DNA of 7,190 nt from contig JANQGN010000636.1 in assembly GCA_028277295.1 (NCBI GenBank), forward strand, positions 1 to 7,190. Reading direction: 5' to 3'. The stretch comes from Rhodospira sp. (lineage in GTDB: Bacteria > Pseudomonadota > Alphaproteobacteria > Rhodospirillales > Rhodospirillaceae). Shown here one piece after another: positions 6,259 through 7,190 of this stretch. The first letter of the stretch is position 1; each line of letters starts with the position of its first letter. The notes under the pieces were generated by a model. The model was not told where the DNA came from. It did not search any database and saw only the letters and a program-made list of their open reading frames with translations. A program made the position numbers and the translations under genes.

Positions 6259-6345
6259 AGGGTGCGCTCGACGGCCGCTCGACGGCCGACAGCGCACCAC
6301 GTCACGGCAGGACGGTGCGCTGCCCCCGCGGGGCGAGCGCACCCT
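6259..6345. repeat. Nested REP-like inverted-repeat element between hydratase and amidotransferase genes
   Basis: A core octamer occurs four times in alternating orientation: GGTGCGCT at 6261-6268, AGCGCACC at 6291-6298, GGTGCGCT at 6314-6321 and AGCGCACC at 6336-6343. The outer pair extends to a perfect 12-bp inverted repeat, AGGGTGCGCTCG (6259-6270) with CGAGCGCACCCT (6334-6345). The inner pair extends to 9 bp (6290-6298 with 6314-6322). The right half can form a hairpin with CCCCGCGGGG (6324-6333) near its tip. The element fills much of a 196-base gap, ending 34 bases past the hydratase stop codon. The layout resembles paired repetitive extragenic palindromes (BIME-like). It could stabilise or separate the upstream message, but repetition elsewhere in the genome cannot be seen from this window. 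Confidence 0.65.
6266..6287. repeat. Perfect tandem duplication of an 11-base unit
   Basis: GCTCGACGGCC is repeated head to tail at 6266-6276 and 6277-6287. It overlaps the left arm and loop of the nested inverted-repeat element, lengthening the loop of its left hairpin (22 bases against 14 in the right one). It looks like a local slippage duplication. Confidence 0.6.
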
Positions 6346-6379
6346 ACGGCTACGAACCGTACCAACGCGACCAAGACCT

Positions 6380-7156
6380 TTACGTATTCTTGAAGTCGGG
6401 CTGGCGCTTCTCGATGAAGGCGGCCATGCCTTCCTTTTGGTCGGCGGTGGCGAAACTGGCGTGGAACACCCGGCGCTCGAACCGGAGACCCTCGCCGAGC
6501 GTGGTTTCGTAGGCGCGGTTGACCGACTCCTTGGCCATCATGGTCAGCGGCAGCGACAGGTCCGCGATCTTGCCGGCAGTCTTAATGGCTTCGTCCTTGA
6601 GGTCGTCCACCGACACCACCCGGCTGACGAGGCCGGCGCGCTCGGCCTCCTGGGCGTCCATCATGCGCCCGGTCAGGCACATTTCCATGGCCTTGGACTT
6701 GCCCACGAAGCGCGTCAGGCGCTGGGTGCCACCGGCGCCGGGAATGGTGCCGATGGTGATTTCCGGCTGCCCGAACTTGGCGTTGTCCGCGGCCAGGATG
6801 AAGTCGCACATCATGGCCAGTTCGCAGCCCCCGCCAAGGGCATAGCCCGCCACGGCGGCGATCACGGGCTTGCGGCACTGCGCGGCGCGCTCCCAGTCCA
6901 CGGTGATGAAGTCCTCCATGTAGACATCCATGTAGGACTTGCCGGCCATCTCCTTGATGTCGGCGCCGGCGGCGAAGGCCTTTTCGCTGCCGGTCAGCAC
7001 GATGGCGCCAACTTCCGGGTCTGCCTCGAAGGCATCGAGTGCCTGGGCCAGTTCCCGCACCAGGCCCTTGGACAGGGCGTTCAGCGCCTTGGGCCGGTTC
7101 AGGAGGACGACGCCCACCTTGCCGTGGACTTCCACCAGGATGTTCTCATAGGCCAT
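6380..7156 (-). CDS. Enoyl-CoA hydratase (crotonase family)
   Basis: Adds water across the double bond of 2-trans-enoyl-CoA thioesters in fatty-acid or amino-acid degradation, or in the crotonyl-CoA step of PHB-related metabolism; cytoplasmic. The 258-residue protein has the usual single-domain length. It carries NRPKALNAL (20-28), the first oxyanion-hole segment FAAGADIKEM (61-70) and the second, GYALGGGCELAMMCD (104-118). Both catalytic glutamates of true hydratases are present: E112 in GGGCEL and E132 in FGQPEITIG. IPGAGGTQRL (138-147) and the C-terminal FIEKRQPDF complete the pattern. The ATG at 7154-7156 has GGAG (7166-7169) 9 bases upstream. It is the first of three minus-strand genes but is separated from the amidotransferase gene by 196 bases holding an inverted-repeat element, so shared transcription is uncertain. 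The specific substrate chain length cannot be read from sequence. Confidence 0.94.
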   Translation of the reverse strand: MAYENILVEVHGKVGVVLLNRPKALNALSKGLVRELAQALDAFEADPEVGAIVLTGSEKAFAAGADIKEMAGKSYMDVYMEDFITVDWERAAQCRKPVIAAVAGYALGGGCELAMMCDFILAADNAKFGQPEITIGTIPGAGGTQRLTRFVGKSKAMEMCLTGRMMDAQEAERAGLVSRVVSVDDLKDEAIKTAGKIADLSLPLTMMAKESVNRAYETTLGEGLRFERRVFHASFATADQKEGMAAFIEKRQPDFKNT

Positions 7157-7190
7157 GAGGTTGCGCTCCGTTCATTCGCCGCCTGGACGG

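Noticed and set aside
4804..6393. Long plus-strand open frame of 529 codons opposite the photolyase and amidotransferase genes
   Set aside because: It is Arg/Pro/Gly/Ala-rich with no recognisable motif and lies antisense to two well-supported genes; such frames are expected in very GC-rich DNA.

Overview
The window is GC-rich (hand counts near 80% G+C in one part of the photolyase gene), densely coded bacterial chromosome. The gene content and the style of the proteins (alphaproteobacterial-type class I photolyase, LspL-type UDP-glucuronate 4-epimerase, short-chain crotonase) suggest an alphaproteobacterium, perhaps of the Rhodospirillales. That placement is an inference from protein style, not from a marker gene.

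Layout. Left part (1-2717): a UDP-sugar block. The 5' part of ugd (UDP-glucose 6-dehydrogenase, minus strand, cut by the left edge) lies downstream of galU (UTP-glucose-1-phosphate uridylyltransferase, minus strand). A UDP-glucuronate 4-epimerase gene starts divergently from galU across a 152-base gap. Together they would convert glucose-1-P to UDP-glucose, then UDP-glucuronate, then UDP-galacturonate, precursors for capsule, exopolysaccharide or LPS. Middle (2718-3933): a locally AT-rich leader followed by a plus-strand gene for a divergent sulfotransferase-like protein whose base composition differs sharply from its neighbours. Right part (3978-7156): three minus-strand genes. In transcription order they are a crotonase-family enoyl-CoA hydratase, a class I glutamine-amidotransferase-like hydrolase (PuuD/peptidase C26 type) and a class I CPD photolyase. 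The last two are 34 bases apart and are probably co-transcribed. A compact nested inverted-repeat element lies between the hydratase and the amidotransferase.

Most interesting points: the sulfotransferase-like gene beside the uronic-acid precursor genes, with AT-rich stretches suggesting acquisition, which raises the possibility of a sulfated surface polysaccharide; and the nested REP-like inverted repeat at 6259-6345. No mobile-element gene, CRISPR array, rRNA or tRNA was seen, and no clearly novel multi-gene system can be supported from this sequence.
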